In this document: piece after piece, positions 53,330 through 63,661 of the stretch
Numbering within the stretch: the stretch's first letter is position 1
Layout: every line of letters starts with the position of its first letter
Assembly: GCA_023213315.1 (NCBI GenBank)
Contig: JAKCPI010006279.1
Location: forward strand, 1 to 64,000
Direction of reading: 5' to 3'
Source: Euborellia annulipes
Lineage: Eukaryota; Arthropoda; Insecta; Dermaptera; Anisolabididae
Length of the DNA stretch: 64,000 nucleotides
Notes under the pieces: model-generated
What the model saw: the letters and a program-made list of their open reading frames with translations, nothing else
Database searches by the model: none
Told to the model about the DNA's origin: nothing
Program-made: the position numbers and the translations under genes

Positions 53330-53418
53330 AAAAGAACGACACACAACTTCGGTACATGAAAGTTGTGTTCTGTGCTTGTCCACCAGATTTTTTGTGTAGA
53401 CATATATTTAGTCACACT
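53330..53418 (+). repeat. HPR repeat, hairpin fragment
   Basis: One arm of the 5' hairpin (GAACGACACACAACTTCGGT to TTGTGTTCTGTGCTTGTCCA) and the TTTGTGTAGACATATATTTA edge. AAAGAACGACAC is tandemly repeated just upstream, at the junction. Confidence 0.75.
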
Positions 53419-53736
53419 GTATAATCAGGAGATAAGACTAGCCACAAGAGAGACAATGAGCCCCCAATGGATCATACCCCGTCACAGGTAAAAATGAACT
53501 CAATTAGCAGTCGAAACTAGGTGAAAATCAAAACAAATATATATTTTTATATTTTGATTTTTTTATTGGACTGAAAGGGCATGATGATAACTTTCCTTAT
53601 ACATTTACAGTCCTGGGTGAGTGAATTTCAAAAAGAAAATTTTTTAATTTTTTTCCCTCTGAAGCAGTTTTCACATTCGGATTTAAAATTTTTAATTTAT
53701 AAATGGTCAAAAAGATTTTTATCAATGAAGCATTGT

Positions 53737-53956
53737 GCCCTCGGGGCTTGGTGTAGGAGGTGCTAACCTCGTATACCAAAAGTCGCGGGTTCGGATCCCA
53801 GGCAGTCCGATGATTTTTATTTGGATACCAAATGGCTTAAATAAGAAGGCTTGGACCCCAAATAGATATATTAAACATACGAGTATCGTTTAAAGTCTTA
53901 AATGGCCTAAGTTGCCGAAAAGACTGTGTGTATGTGTGTGTGAATGAGAAAAAAAA
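53737..53956 (+). repeat. tRNA-derived SINE, family A
   Basis: Head with GGGGCTTGGTGTAGGAGGTG, B box GCGGGTTCGGATCC, body, tail GGCCTAAGTTGCCGAAAAGA and a GTGTGTGTGAATG end. The exact 13-bp duplication AATGAAGCATTGT is at 53724-53736 and 53957-53969. Confidence 0.92.
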
Positions 53957-53969
53957 ATGAAGCATTGTA

Positions 53970-54068
53970 ATGTTTTTTTTTTTTTTTGCCCGTTTGGCCG
54001 GTGGCCATTGGGCTAAAAAGTTTACAAAAGATATACAGTAAAAATATAAAAATAAGCCATGCAAATAC
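53970..54068 (-). mobile_element. LINE 3' end, 5'-truncated
   Basis: T run followed by GCCCGTTTGGCCGG, GCCATTGGGCTAAAAAGTTT and ACAAA. This is the reverse complement of the 3' end at 56880-56950 (GTAAACGTTTTTAGCCCAAT, CTAAACGGGCAAAA). It adjoins the SINE A target site. Confidence 0.75.
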
Positions 54069-54499
54069 AATAAAAATAAAAAAAAAATCTCAATACATGT
54101 AAACTGTTAAGGAATCATATTTTATTTGAAGGATCAAAGATGCCATGAATGAAATGTCATTATTTGGCAGATTTACATCTTCACTTGTTTATACAATAAA
54201 AGTATGAGAAATATAGTAATAATTAATAGTTTATTATAGAGGCCTACATATATTAGAATATAGAATATAATTAATATAATATTAATATTCTTCTGGCTTT
54301 AAAATGGGAACGCCTGTCAAACTTGCTTAGGCAACCAAATCAACTGGAGTGTAATCCAGGTTGCAAGGTGTTGCTTTATGGAAAGAACGTAGGGGAAATG
54401 AATGGATGGTATTAAAATAATACATTGTTATTGTTGATGTTATTAATTCCAGTCTGTGTTGATTTCTATTTATACTTAATTAATGAGCCGCGATGATAA

Positions 54500-54970
54500 T
54501 ATGAGGTTATTTTGACAGGTGGTAAACAGAGGGTGAGATGGGGAATCCACGTGAGAGGAGGGATGGCGTTGTCATGGCAACGGGGCACGCGGCTGGCCAC
54601 GTGAGTTTAGCACGTGACCCGGCAAAAGGGCAAAAGCGTTGCGAAGCGGTGTGTTTGTGTGCGAGTGTGAGTAGCGCCCGGGCAAAGGGGGCCGGCCATT
54701 CCACGCATTCATCTCCACTCAGTTGCCGAGCTATAAATATTGGTTGCCACTCGAATTCGAACTCTCGTCTATTTTCGCGCATATTAAATTCCCGTCCCCA
54801 AAGGGGCTTATAGATATAAAAAGCCGGATGCACGCCCTGTTCATCTTCTTCTTCCCCGGGCACCAAGGCTATTAATATGGAGAGGAGAGAGGGGGGACGA
54901 ATAGATCTCCAGGATCCCCCTGCATCATTTCCGTAAAGAATCCGATTCAGCCTATTGTGTAGGTGAATTA
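54500..54970. promoter_or_regulatory. GC-rich promoter-like island with X-box, E-boxes and TATA
   Basis: CACGTG occurs at 54548-54553, 54598-54603 and 54611-54616. GTTGTCATGGCAAC (54568-54581) is a good RFX X-box. TATA-like elements are CTATAAATATT (54730) and GATATAAAAAG (54816). The block is free of the repeat families seen elsewhere. A minus-strand frame is open for 159 codons (54507-54986), but it shows no domain and overlaps all these motifs, so I treat it as chance in GC-rich sequence. No splice or start signal decides the direction of a gene. Confidence 0.5.
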
Positions 54971-55569
54971 AAATGAACTGACTCATCTAGAAACTATTTT
55001 TATTATTCTATAAAGTTATTAAATAAGTGAAGAAAAGATGTGATTTGCTTTTGCTTTCAAATGAAATATAGGATCTTTATAAAATTATATTTGATGAGGC
55101 TAACAATCAGAACACCTGTTGAGGGGGTGTGCTTAATTCCCCGTCAAAAAATTTCTCTTTTGAGGATGTAGGCTATCTTGCTGATTACAACATTGATATA
55201 TGTAGCTAATAAAATAGCTAACTTTGAACTCATCCCTTTAATATTATAGGTATGATACAATTTTAGTAAAGGTGTTAAAACTCAGTATTTAACCCTTTCA
55301 TTCATGCTAAAAGGCCTATTTTTCTCAGAACTATTAAATATCTTAACTCAGCAATATATCATCTATCATCATATTTTTTTTCTGCTTTGAACTGACCTAT
55401 CCGCAATCGAGTTGTAAAGTTAGTCTATTATTTTTTTTTTTATAGAATATTCCGATGACAAATTAATCCAACAATAGGTTAAGTAGCTCATACAGAGAGA
55501 GAGAGAGAGAGAGAGTAATAATAATTATTACTATTATGTATGATTTGTTTTATTAAATAAAATAAGATA

Positions 55570-55987
55570 GCAGCCAGGATTCAGATAAAAATAAAATAGA
55601 TTTTTATTTGATTATCGACGTTTCGGACACGAGTCACTCCCTTCTTCAGAACAATCAAGTGTTGCATAAATACAGATGGATGCATTTTTTAGTGGAAAAT
55701 TGAAATCATGTCTGAGAAAATACAATTTCAAAAGCTGGAAATTGTTTGTATTTAATCGATGGCATTACATTAGGCCTCTCGTAGTCATTGCGTTAACCGT
55801 TAGAGGCTTAAAATAATGGCATCGATTAAATACAATGTAAGCAATTTCCAGCTTTTGAGATTGTATTTTTTCAGACACAATTTCAATTTTTTACCTAAAT
55901 CTGTATTTATGTAACAATTGATTGTCCTGAGAAAGTAAGGGACTTTCGTACGAAACGTGATTTTAGTTCTTGGCTGCCATCCTGCTT
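55570..55987. mobile_element. Penelope-like foldback with hammerhead-like relics
   Basis: Inverted arms of about 190 bp: GCAGCCAGGATTCAG to AAATACAATTTCAAAAGCTGG on the left, and the diverged inverse on the right ending TGGCTGCCATCCTGC. On the minus strand the left arm has CTGAAGAAGGGAG and GTCCGAAACGTCGATAA in hammerhead order. The right arm is more decayed (CTGAGAAAG, ACGAAACGTG). Confidence 0.7.
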
Positions 55988-56389
55988 TCATATCATTAAA
56001 TAAATTTATATTTAGTAGAAAATTGAATTATTAAGGGTAAGCCTGGACTAAGCTATCCTGTCCTCCATAAATAAATAACCAAAATAAATATAGAGAAAAA
56101 CAAGGATGGAATGAGAGGACTTGAGGAGGTACCTCTTCCATTCAAATAATTTTTGTTAATTTCTTTTGAATAGGAAGTTCTTAATAATTAAACTTTTCTT
56201 AAAGAGAGCTGTAGGTTATATATTATATCAATATTGCCAAGAATTTTATTACATTTTCATTCTTGGCTCAAAAGCCATAAACTTCACGTCCTGATCCATC
56301 AATCTCACGAAAATATTTGCGATCTATTTATTTTATTTATTGATAAATAACATTTTTCTCTCCTTAACGAGGAACGGTGCCTCTTTAAA
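55988..56389. other. AT-rich sequence, no clear gene
   Basis: No element is recognised. The last 100 bp may belong to the upstream part of the LINE relic, but the frame is broken by stops. Confidence 0.4.
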
Positions 56390-56635
56390 ATGTCACTCAG
56401 TAAAATTTCTTGCTTGTTCAATAAAGCCTTTCCCAACTTCTTGAATACCCCGCTCTGCGATTGTGTTCTCAGACCAGAAACCTCTGAACATTTAATTTTC
56501 CAATGCCCACGAAATTCCAGGGAAAGAACAAAATTCCTCCAGGCTATCCAGAATCCCCCGACTCTCCGGAACAGTCTACAGACCTTCAAATCATCAAGTC
56601 ACTCATCATCATCATCATCAACAATTCACAGATAA
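56390..56635 (+). pseudogene. LINE ORF2 C-terminal fragment
   Basis: An open frame of 81 codons includes TPLCDCVLRPETSEHLIFQC followed by PRNSRERTKF. The Cys-x-Cys, ET-x-EH and hydrophobic-Phe-x-Cys spacing is the C-terminal Cys/His motif seen after the reverse-transcriptase or RNase H region of many insect non-LTR retrotransposons. Upstream reverse-transcriptase sequence is missing or unreadable, so this is a 5'-truncated or decayed copy. The serine-rich end (ATC repeat near 56595-56615) is a microsatellite. The start codon has no meaning here. Confidence 0.6.
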
Positions 56636-56965
56636 AATTTTAGACATTTATACATTTATGGTATTTATAGTTGGCTTAATATTGTATTTATATTGTTTTC
56701 CTATTGCTTTTTTGTATATTTTTAATATTGTATTTATATTGTTTTGGTTTTGTTTTCATATTGTATTAATTTTGCTTTAGTTCAGTATTAGTTTTGATTT
56801 TGTTGTGCTTTTTATTGTATTAATTTTGCTTTTATATTGTATTAATTTTGTATTGTTTATATTAATTTGAGAAATGTGTATTTTGTAAACGTTTTTAGCC
56901 CAATGGCGTGTAGCTAAACGGGCAAAATATAAAAAAAACATCTTGAATAATAAAAAAAAAAAATG
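56636..56965 (+). mobile_element. LINE 3' untranslated end and A run
   Basis: Repeated TATTGTATTTATATTG-type sequence leads to TTTTTAGCCCAATGGCGTG, CTAAACGGGCAAAAT and an A run. The same end, reversed and shorter, is at 53970-54068, and a related end is at 35690-35940. Together with the frame at 56390-56635 it defines one LINE 3' end. Confidence 0.65.
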
Positions 56966-57599
56966 TAGGCTATAATGTTAATTATTTAATAATTGAAATG
57001 TTTTGTTAAAAATTAAAAATTTTATTCTGTATAGTTAGTTGTTGTTGTTGTTGTTGTTTATGTTTTCTTTCTGGTTATAGCAATTTACGTCACAGGAGGA
57101 AAAGAGAGAAGAAGACTCTTTTAGAATAAATTTGTTTTTAAAAGTTAAATATTTATTTCCCTCACAAATGACACCTAACATAAATTAAAAAAAAAGAAGA
57201 TTTAGGGTGAAAAATATATAGGCATATTTTCTTCTTGCTATAATAAATATTGGACGTCACAACAGATAATAAAGATATGCTAACCGAGTTTGATTAAAAA
57301 TAGGCTTGAAAGTTTAAAAAACTTGCAAGTTCTTTGACCTATGAAATTGAATATTTTACAAAAAATTTTTTAATATTCTTGTCTGTTTAATGATATATTC
57401 TTATTATAATACATTCAAAAATAAGCTTACTTAATATATTATGAGATACTAGAAAAGCTGTAACAAATATTTCTTCATTTTGGAAGTGATTTTAGAGAAA
57501 ATATTGGCTTTTAAGCTTTTACCATTAATTAAACGTACTCTCTACGAAGCTATATAATCAAAGAAATTTTGTTTTAAAAAAATGCATATGTCTAAAGAG
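56966..57599. other. AT-rich sequence, no gene seen
   Basis: A (GTT)n tract lies at about 57040-57058. Nothing else is recognised. Confidence 0.45.
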
Positions 57600-58165
57600 T
57601 TTAAAAATAAAGGGTCGGACTAAGCGAGCGCACAACTTTGCCCCCATTATTCAAAGAAATAATGCAACGCGTTTGTTTATTCGTTTTGATTTTGCTCTGT
57701 TGCTATGCACAATTTTTGAATTTAAATGATTTTTTAACAAATTTATGACAAATTAGGATACAAATATTATATATCATTTTACTCGGGAGAAAGTCTTGTT
57801 TCTGAATATAGAAAAAAATTATAGGTTATGTAAGAAAAAATATTGCCCCCTCCCTCTAGAGCGCCCCCTAATGGTCCGATGTTTACCAAAAGCTTTTCAG
57901 TTCTTGATCTTTACCTCTAGTTTATGTGTGCAAAATTTCAAAACAATTGGGTGAATAGTTTTTGAGTTTTCGTTGACGAAAAATATTACCACAGACATAC
58001 ACACAGACACACACAGACAGCAAGACACACAGACATCATTCCAAAAACTACTTAAATGGTTTCAGGGGACCTCAAAACGCATTTTGGCAGCGTCAGAAAA
58101 ATTTCGATTTTTTAGGATTACATTAACTTTACCTGCCCAACCTACGGTTGATGGGCAAAGTTAAA
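57600..58165 (+). repeat. Repeat distantly related to the HPR 3' end
   Basis: Contains GCGCCCCCTAATGG and CAAAATTTCAAAACAATTGG, then a CAGACACACACAGACAGC tract and TTTCAGGGGACCTCAAAACG, as in the HPR 3' part. A different ending follows (GCAGCGTCAGAAAAATTTCG). It may be an older subfamily or a related retroelement 3' end. The open frame at 57973-58164 is a repeat translation. Confidence 0.55.
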
Positions 58166-58169
58166 AAAG

Positions 58170-58716
58170 GAACAACCCAATGTTTCAGAATAATTTGTTC
58201 TAAAGGTCGTCATAAATAAAATTGGATTAGCGACTTCAAATTTTTGTAAGACAACAACTAATAAATAATGCAAATAATGAAAAAATGAAAATCAGAAAAA
58301 TTTGTAAATGAGCACAGGAGGCAGCAGCCAAGAGGTCTTGTGTACCAATTACTCCCTGTCCCCTCTTGACCTCTATCTCCTGTCCTAATTTACACATTTA
58401 TTTACGTCTACATCAAAAGGATTCAAAAAAATTTGTCATTAAATGAAGAATTTGTTTTTCTATATGAAATAGTGAGTTGTCAACAGGTGGCTTATCACTT
58501 ATTTAAGGTAACAAGAAAACTTGTAAAATTTATTTCAGCATTTGGGGAAACCCAAAGAAAATGTATACAAAAAAATTTGTTACAATAAAGACCATTTATT
58601 AGCTCTCACTGTACTTAGTACTAAGGGAGAGAGCTTATGCAGAGATTCCGGTGTTCGTCTGTCTATCATAAAAATTAAGGCTTGAACTAAAGGTCGTAGA
58701 AAAATAATAATTACAT
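58170..58716. other. AT-rich sequence with fragments
   Basis: CAGGAGGCAGCAGCCAAGAG (58317) matches the edge of the inverted repeat at 40440-40735. TAGCTCTCACTGTA (58600) is a solo MITE end like those at 41713 and 44144. No gene is recognised. Confidence 0.45.
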
Positions 58717-58717
58717 A

Positions 58718-59036
58718 TACGCCCAGACAGCTTGGAATATTGCAGGAATATCGCGAATCTTGCATAAATTGCCAATATGGCAGGAATATTGCATCAATAT
58801 TGCAAATCTTGCAAAATATTGGCAACATTGCTGCAATATTACAGCGGCAATATTCCAAGTTAGAAATATTGCAGCAACATTGCTGCAATATTCTTATGCC
58901 CTTTTTTCAACAATGCAGTAATATTGCTGCAATGTTGCTGTTTGAGCTGCAATGTTGCATCAATGTTGGTGCAACAAGAGCAAGATTGGCAATATTGCTG
59001 CAATATTACTGTAATATTCCAAGCTCTCTGGGCGTA
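58718..59036. mobile_element. MITE packed with GCAATATTGC-type motifs
   Basis: The inverted ends are TACGCCCAGACAGCTTGGAA and TTCCAAGCTCTCTGGGCGTA, with TA edges. The interior repeats GCAATATT/AATATTGC and GCAACATTGC variants, in both orientations, more than a dozen times, so the whole element can fold. The open frames on both strands are products of this repetition. Confidence 0.8.
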
Positions 59037-59039
59037 TTC

Positions 59040-59540
59040 AGCATAAAAATCTGGTTCAGGGAAAAATACGTTTTGATCCCTAGCACTTCCGGTTTTTTTA
59101 AATATTTAAAAATTTTTAATTTTTTCCATTTGTTTACATTTTATTTCGAAGGGTAAACGAATTCCTGGCAGGGTAGTCTGAAATCAAAATTTTGGAGATG
59201 CAATAACTCTAGGATAACTAACTGACAGTTAATGATGAGAATATTAAACAAATTAATATGTAAGAATGAATAAATAAAGATTTTAATTTAAAAAATGCAA
59301 TTCTAATTTAACCGATACTAATTGAAAGTCAAAGGACATAAATATTATTTTAAAACATAAACTAGTATATTTTATGTAGAATGAATAATAAATGTGAAGA
59401 CATGAAAATGAAATAAAGTCAATAAATAATATTAATACAAAGGAAAATAATGAAAAGGTAAAAAACAATCGTAAAATATTATGTCAAATAATTAAAACTA
59501 AATAATAATAACGAATTTTTTTTTTTTTAATATTAGGAAG
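59040..59540. other. AT-rich sequence, no gene seen
   Basis: Short open frames are AT-driven. No repeat is recognised. Confidence 0.45.
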
Positions 59541-59542
59541 AA

Positions 59543-59812
59543 GCTCCCGGGCTTGATGTAGTAGGTAGAGTGCCTACCTCCTATACCAAACGTCGCGGGT
59601 TCGGACCCCAGGCAGTCGGATGATTTTATTTAAGCCATTTGGATACCAGATGGCTCAAATAGAAATGCCTGAACCCCTAATAGATAATATATATTACAAC
59701 GGTTATCGTCTGAAGTCTTAAATGGCCTAAGTTGCCGAAAAAGACTGTGTGAATGTGTGTGTGAGTGTGAGTGTGAATGAGAAAAAAAGTGTGAATGTTT
59801 AAAAAAAAAAAA
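59543..59812 (+). repeat. tRNA-derived SINE, family A, full copy
   Basis: Head GGGCTTGATGTAGTAGGTAG, B box GCGGGTTCGGACC, body with GCCATTTGG, tail GGCCTAAGTTGCCGAAAAAG, GTGTGAGTGTGAGTGTGA and an A run. ATTAGGAAGA repeats at both flanks (59533, 59813). Confidence 0.9.
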
Positions 59813-59979
59813 ATTAGGAAGATAACGTAAGAAAATAGAAAGACAATTTTTTGATTAAACAAATTTCAGTTTAGAAATTTCTTTCGTTTTATATTTTGTT
59901 TACAGACATCTAGACACACCTCTCTTGTGTGGGAGAATTGCGAATTTATGAGATGTATACTAGAAGAGAAAATTCCTAT

Positions 59980-60248
59980 CATGGGCGTAGCCAGACATCT
60001 TGTTAGGGGGGGGGGGGCAACCATTCGTTAAGACGAGAGGGCGGTTTGGAATTAATATACGGTATACATAGATTATTAATTATTTATTATTAATATTATT
60101 ATTATTAATTATTTTCTTTATATAAGCTCATTTAAAAAAAAATTCACAATGGGAAAAAATATATTTGTATTTAATAGATAGAAAGTTTTCAGGACAAGCC
60201 AGGGGGGGGGCAATGGCCCCTCCCTGCCCCCATCTGGCTACGCCCATG
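59980..60248. mobile_element. hAT-type MITE
   Basis: Ends CATGGGCGTAGCCAGA and TCTGGCTACGCCCATG are perfect inverted 16-mers. The right flank is CCTATCAT and the left is CCTATCAT overlapping the first CAT, as if one CAT of a CATCAT junction had been lost. G and C runs lie near both ends. Confidence 0.85.
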
Positions 60249-61140
60249 CCTATCATATCTCCTAATTTAAATTTTAACAGGCAAATTAGGTCTTAATAAA
60301 AAAATTGACTTTTTGTCTCTTCTTTTTTCCCAGTTCAACCTTGGGTTCTTTTAAGCAAAAATATTTTTTTAGATTATAGAATTTAGATTTCGTGTAATGG
60401 TACAAATTCTCTTGATCGTCTATTTGAGATGAAATTTAAAGTGGATATAAAATAAAAATATAAATAGAATTTCGATATTTGTAATTTTAAACACTCAAAA
60501 GATATTTTTGGAGGAATGTTTATAATTTTATCATTCTTCAATCAAATTCTTGATTAATCGTGTCTCAAATACACGAGTCTTAATTTCTATTCAACACTTT
60601 ATAAATGAATAATCAAGTATATTCCAACGTGAGACGAACAGGTATCAACGTCACTCGCATAATAAATGTGAAATGCACAATATCCAAGAGAAAAAATATC
60701 CTTTTTAATTTTTCTCTGAGTTTATGAAATGGAATAATGAAAAAGTATTGGTAATTTTTAAAAAATAATTTATAAATTAATTTAGTTTTAAAAAAAATTT
60801 ATTCCCTCTGTAGAATCGAATTCATATTCGCTGACAACATGAGTTCCTTGGGTATATTTTTGTGATAAGTTCAAAATAAAAGCTGTGGGATCATAATAAT
60901 GAGAAAAATTTTCCTCCTTAGAGAGAGAACTTTGTAAATTAAATTATACGCCTGTCATGTAGACCGTATCCGAAAAATATTTAATTTTAATTGATTCAAA
61001 GAATTTAATGAAAAATAATTATCGATAGTTATTAAAAAAAATATATATATATTCAGTCATGATTCTAAAGAAATTATTTTTTATGTTTGTGGCAAGATAA
61101 TATTGAGAACCGCAAATGCATATTAACTCCTGATATATTG
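60249..61140. other. AT-rich sequence, no gene seen
   Basis: No repeat or coding segment is recognised. Confidence 0.45.
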
Positions 61141-61149
61141 TATTGATAA

Positions 61150-61390
61150 TTACTCAATAGAAGCAAGGAGAGACAAGGAGAAGCCGCGGAGCAATCAAGG
61201 CAATTAATATTAGCGAGGAGGAGCCAAAAGGCAAGAGGAGAGGGGGAATAATGACGGCGTTGCCGATGACGACATTGAGGAGTTCACGGCCAGAGGCACA
61301 AGATGGCAGCGAGTGCGCTGTTGCTTGAGAGATACCCGAGATAACCTCACTTGGATAGGGTACTGATTCATTTAGAGCTCCGGGTCGAAG
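61150..61390. promoter_or_regulatory. GC/GA-richer repeat-free island
   Basis: A purine-rich part (61158-61250, AAGGAGAAGCCGCGGAGC) is followed by TGACGGCGTTGCCGATGACG and CACAAGATGGCAGCGAGTGC. The CAAGATGGC motif resembles YY1-type sites found in 5' ends. There is no exon evidence, so it is only a candidate for a regulatory or untranslated segment. Confidence 0.3.
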
Positions 61391-61660
61391 AAAAGCACCA
61401 AACCCGAAAAAATTTCAAATTTTAAGCAAGTATGAAAATCATTGCAAGTGTTCATGGACCGGTTGCAAATCATTCCTTGAAGGTTCTACAAACCAATTAA
61501 TTAAAATTAAAAAAATAAAATAAAAAGTAGCCTTGATAATTCATCTCCTGAATCCCCAGTGCAAACATACTAAAAGATATTTTATTAATCATAACAAAAT
61601 AAGACACAATCAAGTAGCTTTAAACCAAGCCCGAAGATCTGTAGGCCAGTTGCATGCAGG

Positions 61661-61926
61661 CAAGGGCGGATCCAGAGGTGTTTCTCGGGGGGGGGGGGTA
61701 ATCTGATGTGACTCGTCGCACAGAACACTATTTTTTCTTAATTTAGGTAATTTAAAGGCGCATTTTGTACTTGTTTGCCAGAATATAAATAAAAATCAAA
61801 TTTTTAAGTATTAATTTTTAAAATTTTACATTAAAAATAAATATTTTTTCGAAAAAAGTTGTTTTTTTTTTAAATCTCGGGAGGGGTAATTACCCCCTTT
61901 ACCCCCCCCCCTTGTATCCGCCCTTG
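61661..61926. mobile_element. hAT MITE, sister of the one in the foldback
   Basis: Ends CAAGGGCGGATCCAG and TGTATCCGCCCTTG. The flanks CATGCAGG and CATGCAAG differ once. It carries the same internal AATCTGATGTGACTCGTCGC segment related to the HPR 5' hairpin, and G/C runs near both ends, as in 24421-24688. Confidence 0.88.
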
Positions 61927-62699
61927 CATGCAAGAATGTAAAAAAATATCAGTTCAATAATCAACATTTGTATGATTTATGCTAAAATCTCTGTTACCCC
62001 AATTATGACTTTCTTCCCGAGTTTGAAGATGTCCCATACCTGGACCGAAACCATAGCTGAGTACAATGGAAAAATGAAATAAACAAAAGCTAGGCTACAT
62101 ATTCTCCAGAGCCATAGGGTTCGGATAATCCGAGAGATAATTCCGCCTTCCCCCTCCCAAATAAATAAATTTTATAGGAAATAATTTTTTTTTTTTATAA
62201 TTTCTAACACTTTAACACCATGTTTAAATTTTTGGTACAATTTAGCTGGTATCGAAATGCATGAGAGCCTCTGTCGTTTAAAATATACCATCTTAACTTT
62301 TGACATCGCAATGCGATTAGCTAATATCACAACACATTTAAGTAACATTGTGGATCTATAAAGGTTAGAACAAAAATCCAAAGGTCGCTAAATCAAATCT
62401 GGCTTGAAGGAGAAACTTTTTTTTCTGTGCAACTTTTTATGTTTATATTAATTTTTTCTACGATTTATTCCATTATAATGAATAATGAATTTTTTTTTAC
62501 GATATTATTAATTAACCTTGAATTTTGTATAAGTTTATTATGTTTTGATTTGTAAATTTTTTGTGTAATGTTTTTTTATATTAATGTATTTTATTTTTGA
62601 AAATATAAAAAAAATAGATCTATCTATAGAAATAGGGACTAAATGGATTCTGAAAAAGACCTTAAATAAAATTGAAATATTGTTTGTTTATTATAACGA
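61927..62699. other. AT-rich sequence, weak relics
   Basis: TTTGAAGATGTCCCATACC and TGGACCGAAACCATAG near 62020-62055 look like a decayed hammerhead-like motif (stem II GTCC/GGAC). A weak SINE B tail lies at 62625-62680 (AATAGGGACTAAATGG, GAAAAAGACCTTAAATAA). Confidence 0.4.
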
Positions 62700-62776
62700 T
62701 AACGTTTCAATTACCAAAAGTAAGAGAAAATTGTGTGCCGTGTGTGTGCCGTGCGGTCAATCACACCAGATTTTAT
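62700..62776 (-). repeat. HPR repeat, 5' hairpin fragment
   Basis: AATTACCAAAAGTAAGAGAA, a GTGTGTGCCGT duplication and CAATCACACCAGATTTTA match one side of the hairpin. Confidence 0.75.
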
Positions 62777-62779
62777 AAT

Positions 62780-63390
62780 ATACTTATGGGATCATAAATA
62801 TAAGTTTTTAATTTATATAATTTGAATCCATAAAAATGTATGAGAAAATATAGAATTTTTTTTTAGATATAAATAGGCATTAAAAATAAAATTAGAATAA
62901 TAAATTAAAAAATCTCACCTAATATTGTTTAAAATATAAAATTAAATAGACTTGTAAAAGCGAATAAAAATAAATCTAAAAATACAAAACAAATATAAAT
63001 CTCTGAAGATGAACAAATCGAACGACACCCAACCAACAACACATGAATGGGCGAGAAAGAGATAAAGTAGAGTGCTACTTTTGCACCGAGAAAGAGAACG
63101 AAAACACCATAGTTACTCTTATCCCCTCACTCTCATATGCAGAGGTTTCTAGAATCATCTCGAACAATTTTGATGAAAAAAAATTATCTTTTTATTCACA
63201 CTCATGTTAAATTATTTAATTTATTATATTCAGATGAGAATACTTATAAAACGAAAAAGCAAATTCAAAATAATTAATAATAAAATAATTTTCATTCTAT
63301 ATTTAATTCATAGGAGTCTGTCTTTTTACGATTATGTGATAAAAATGAAAAGGATTAAAAAGGAAAATAAATACCTAGGAAAGTGAAGAT
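62780..63390. other. AT-rich sequence, no gene seen
   Basis: No repeat match or coding domain is recognised. Confidence 0.45.
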
Positions 63391-63394
63391 AAGG

Positions 63395-63655
63395 TTGGAG
63401 GTCGGCGTTATTAAAATGGAAATAATCGTGGAGAAAAGACATCGTGGATCAGTTGTCGAGAATGCATCCTTGGGTGCTTGTTAATCAGGCGAGAGCGGAG
63501 AGGATTTCTTTTGGAAGCTTCTTTACATGTTGTTCACTGACCGTCGGGCTCATACTGAAGGTGGCGACGCCGGCAACTAGTGTGGAACAAGCGAAACAAT
63601 AATGTCACGTGACATCAATGCTGCTCTGTTACTGGTCAAATAATCCAAGGCATTA
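63395..63655. promoter_or_regulatory. GC-richer repeat-free island
   Basis: Contains GGAGGTCGGCGTTATT, GTGGCGACGCCGGCAAC and the palindrome ATGTCACGTGACAT (63601-63614), which includes CACGTG. No exon is evident. It directly precedes an HPR copy. Confidence 0.35.
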
Positions 63656-63661
63656 ATTTAA

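Noticed and set aside
54507..54986. A 159-codon minus-strand open frame
   Set aside because: The segment is GC-rich, so stops are rare. No domain is visible, and it overlaps E-boxes, X-box and TATA-like elements better explained as regulatory sequence.
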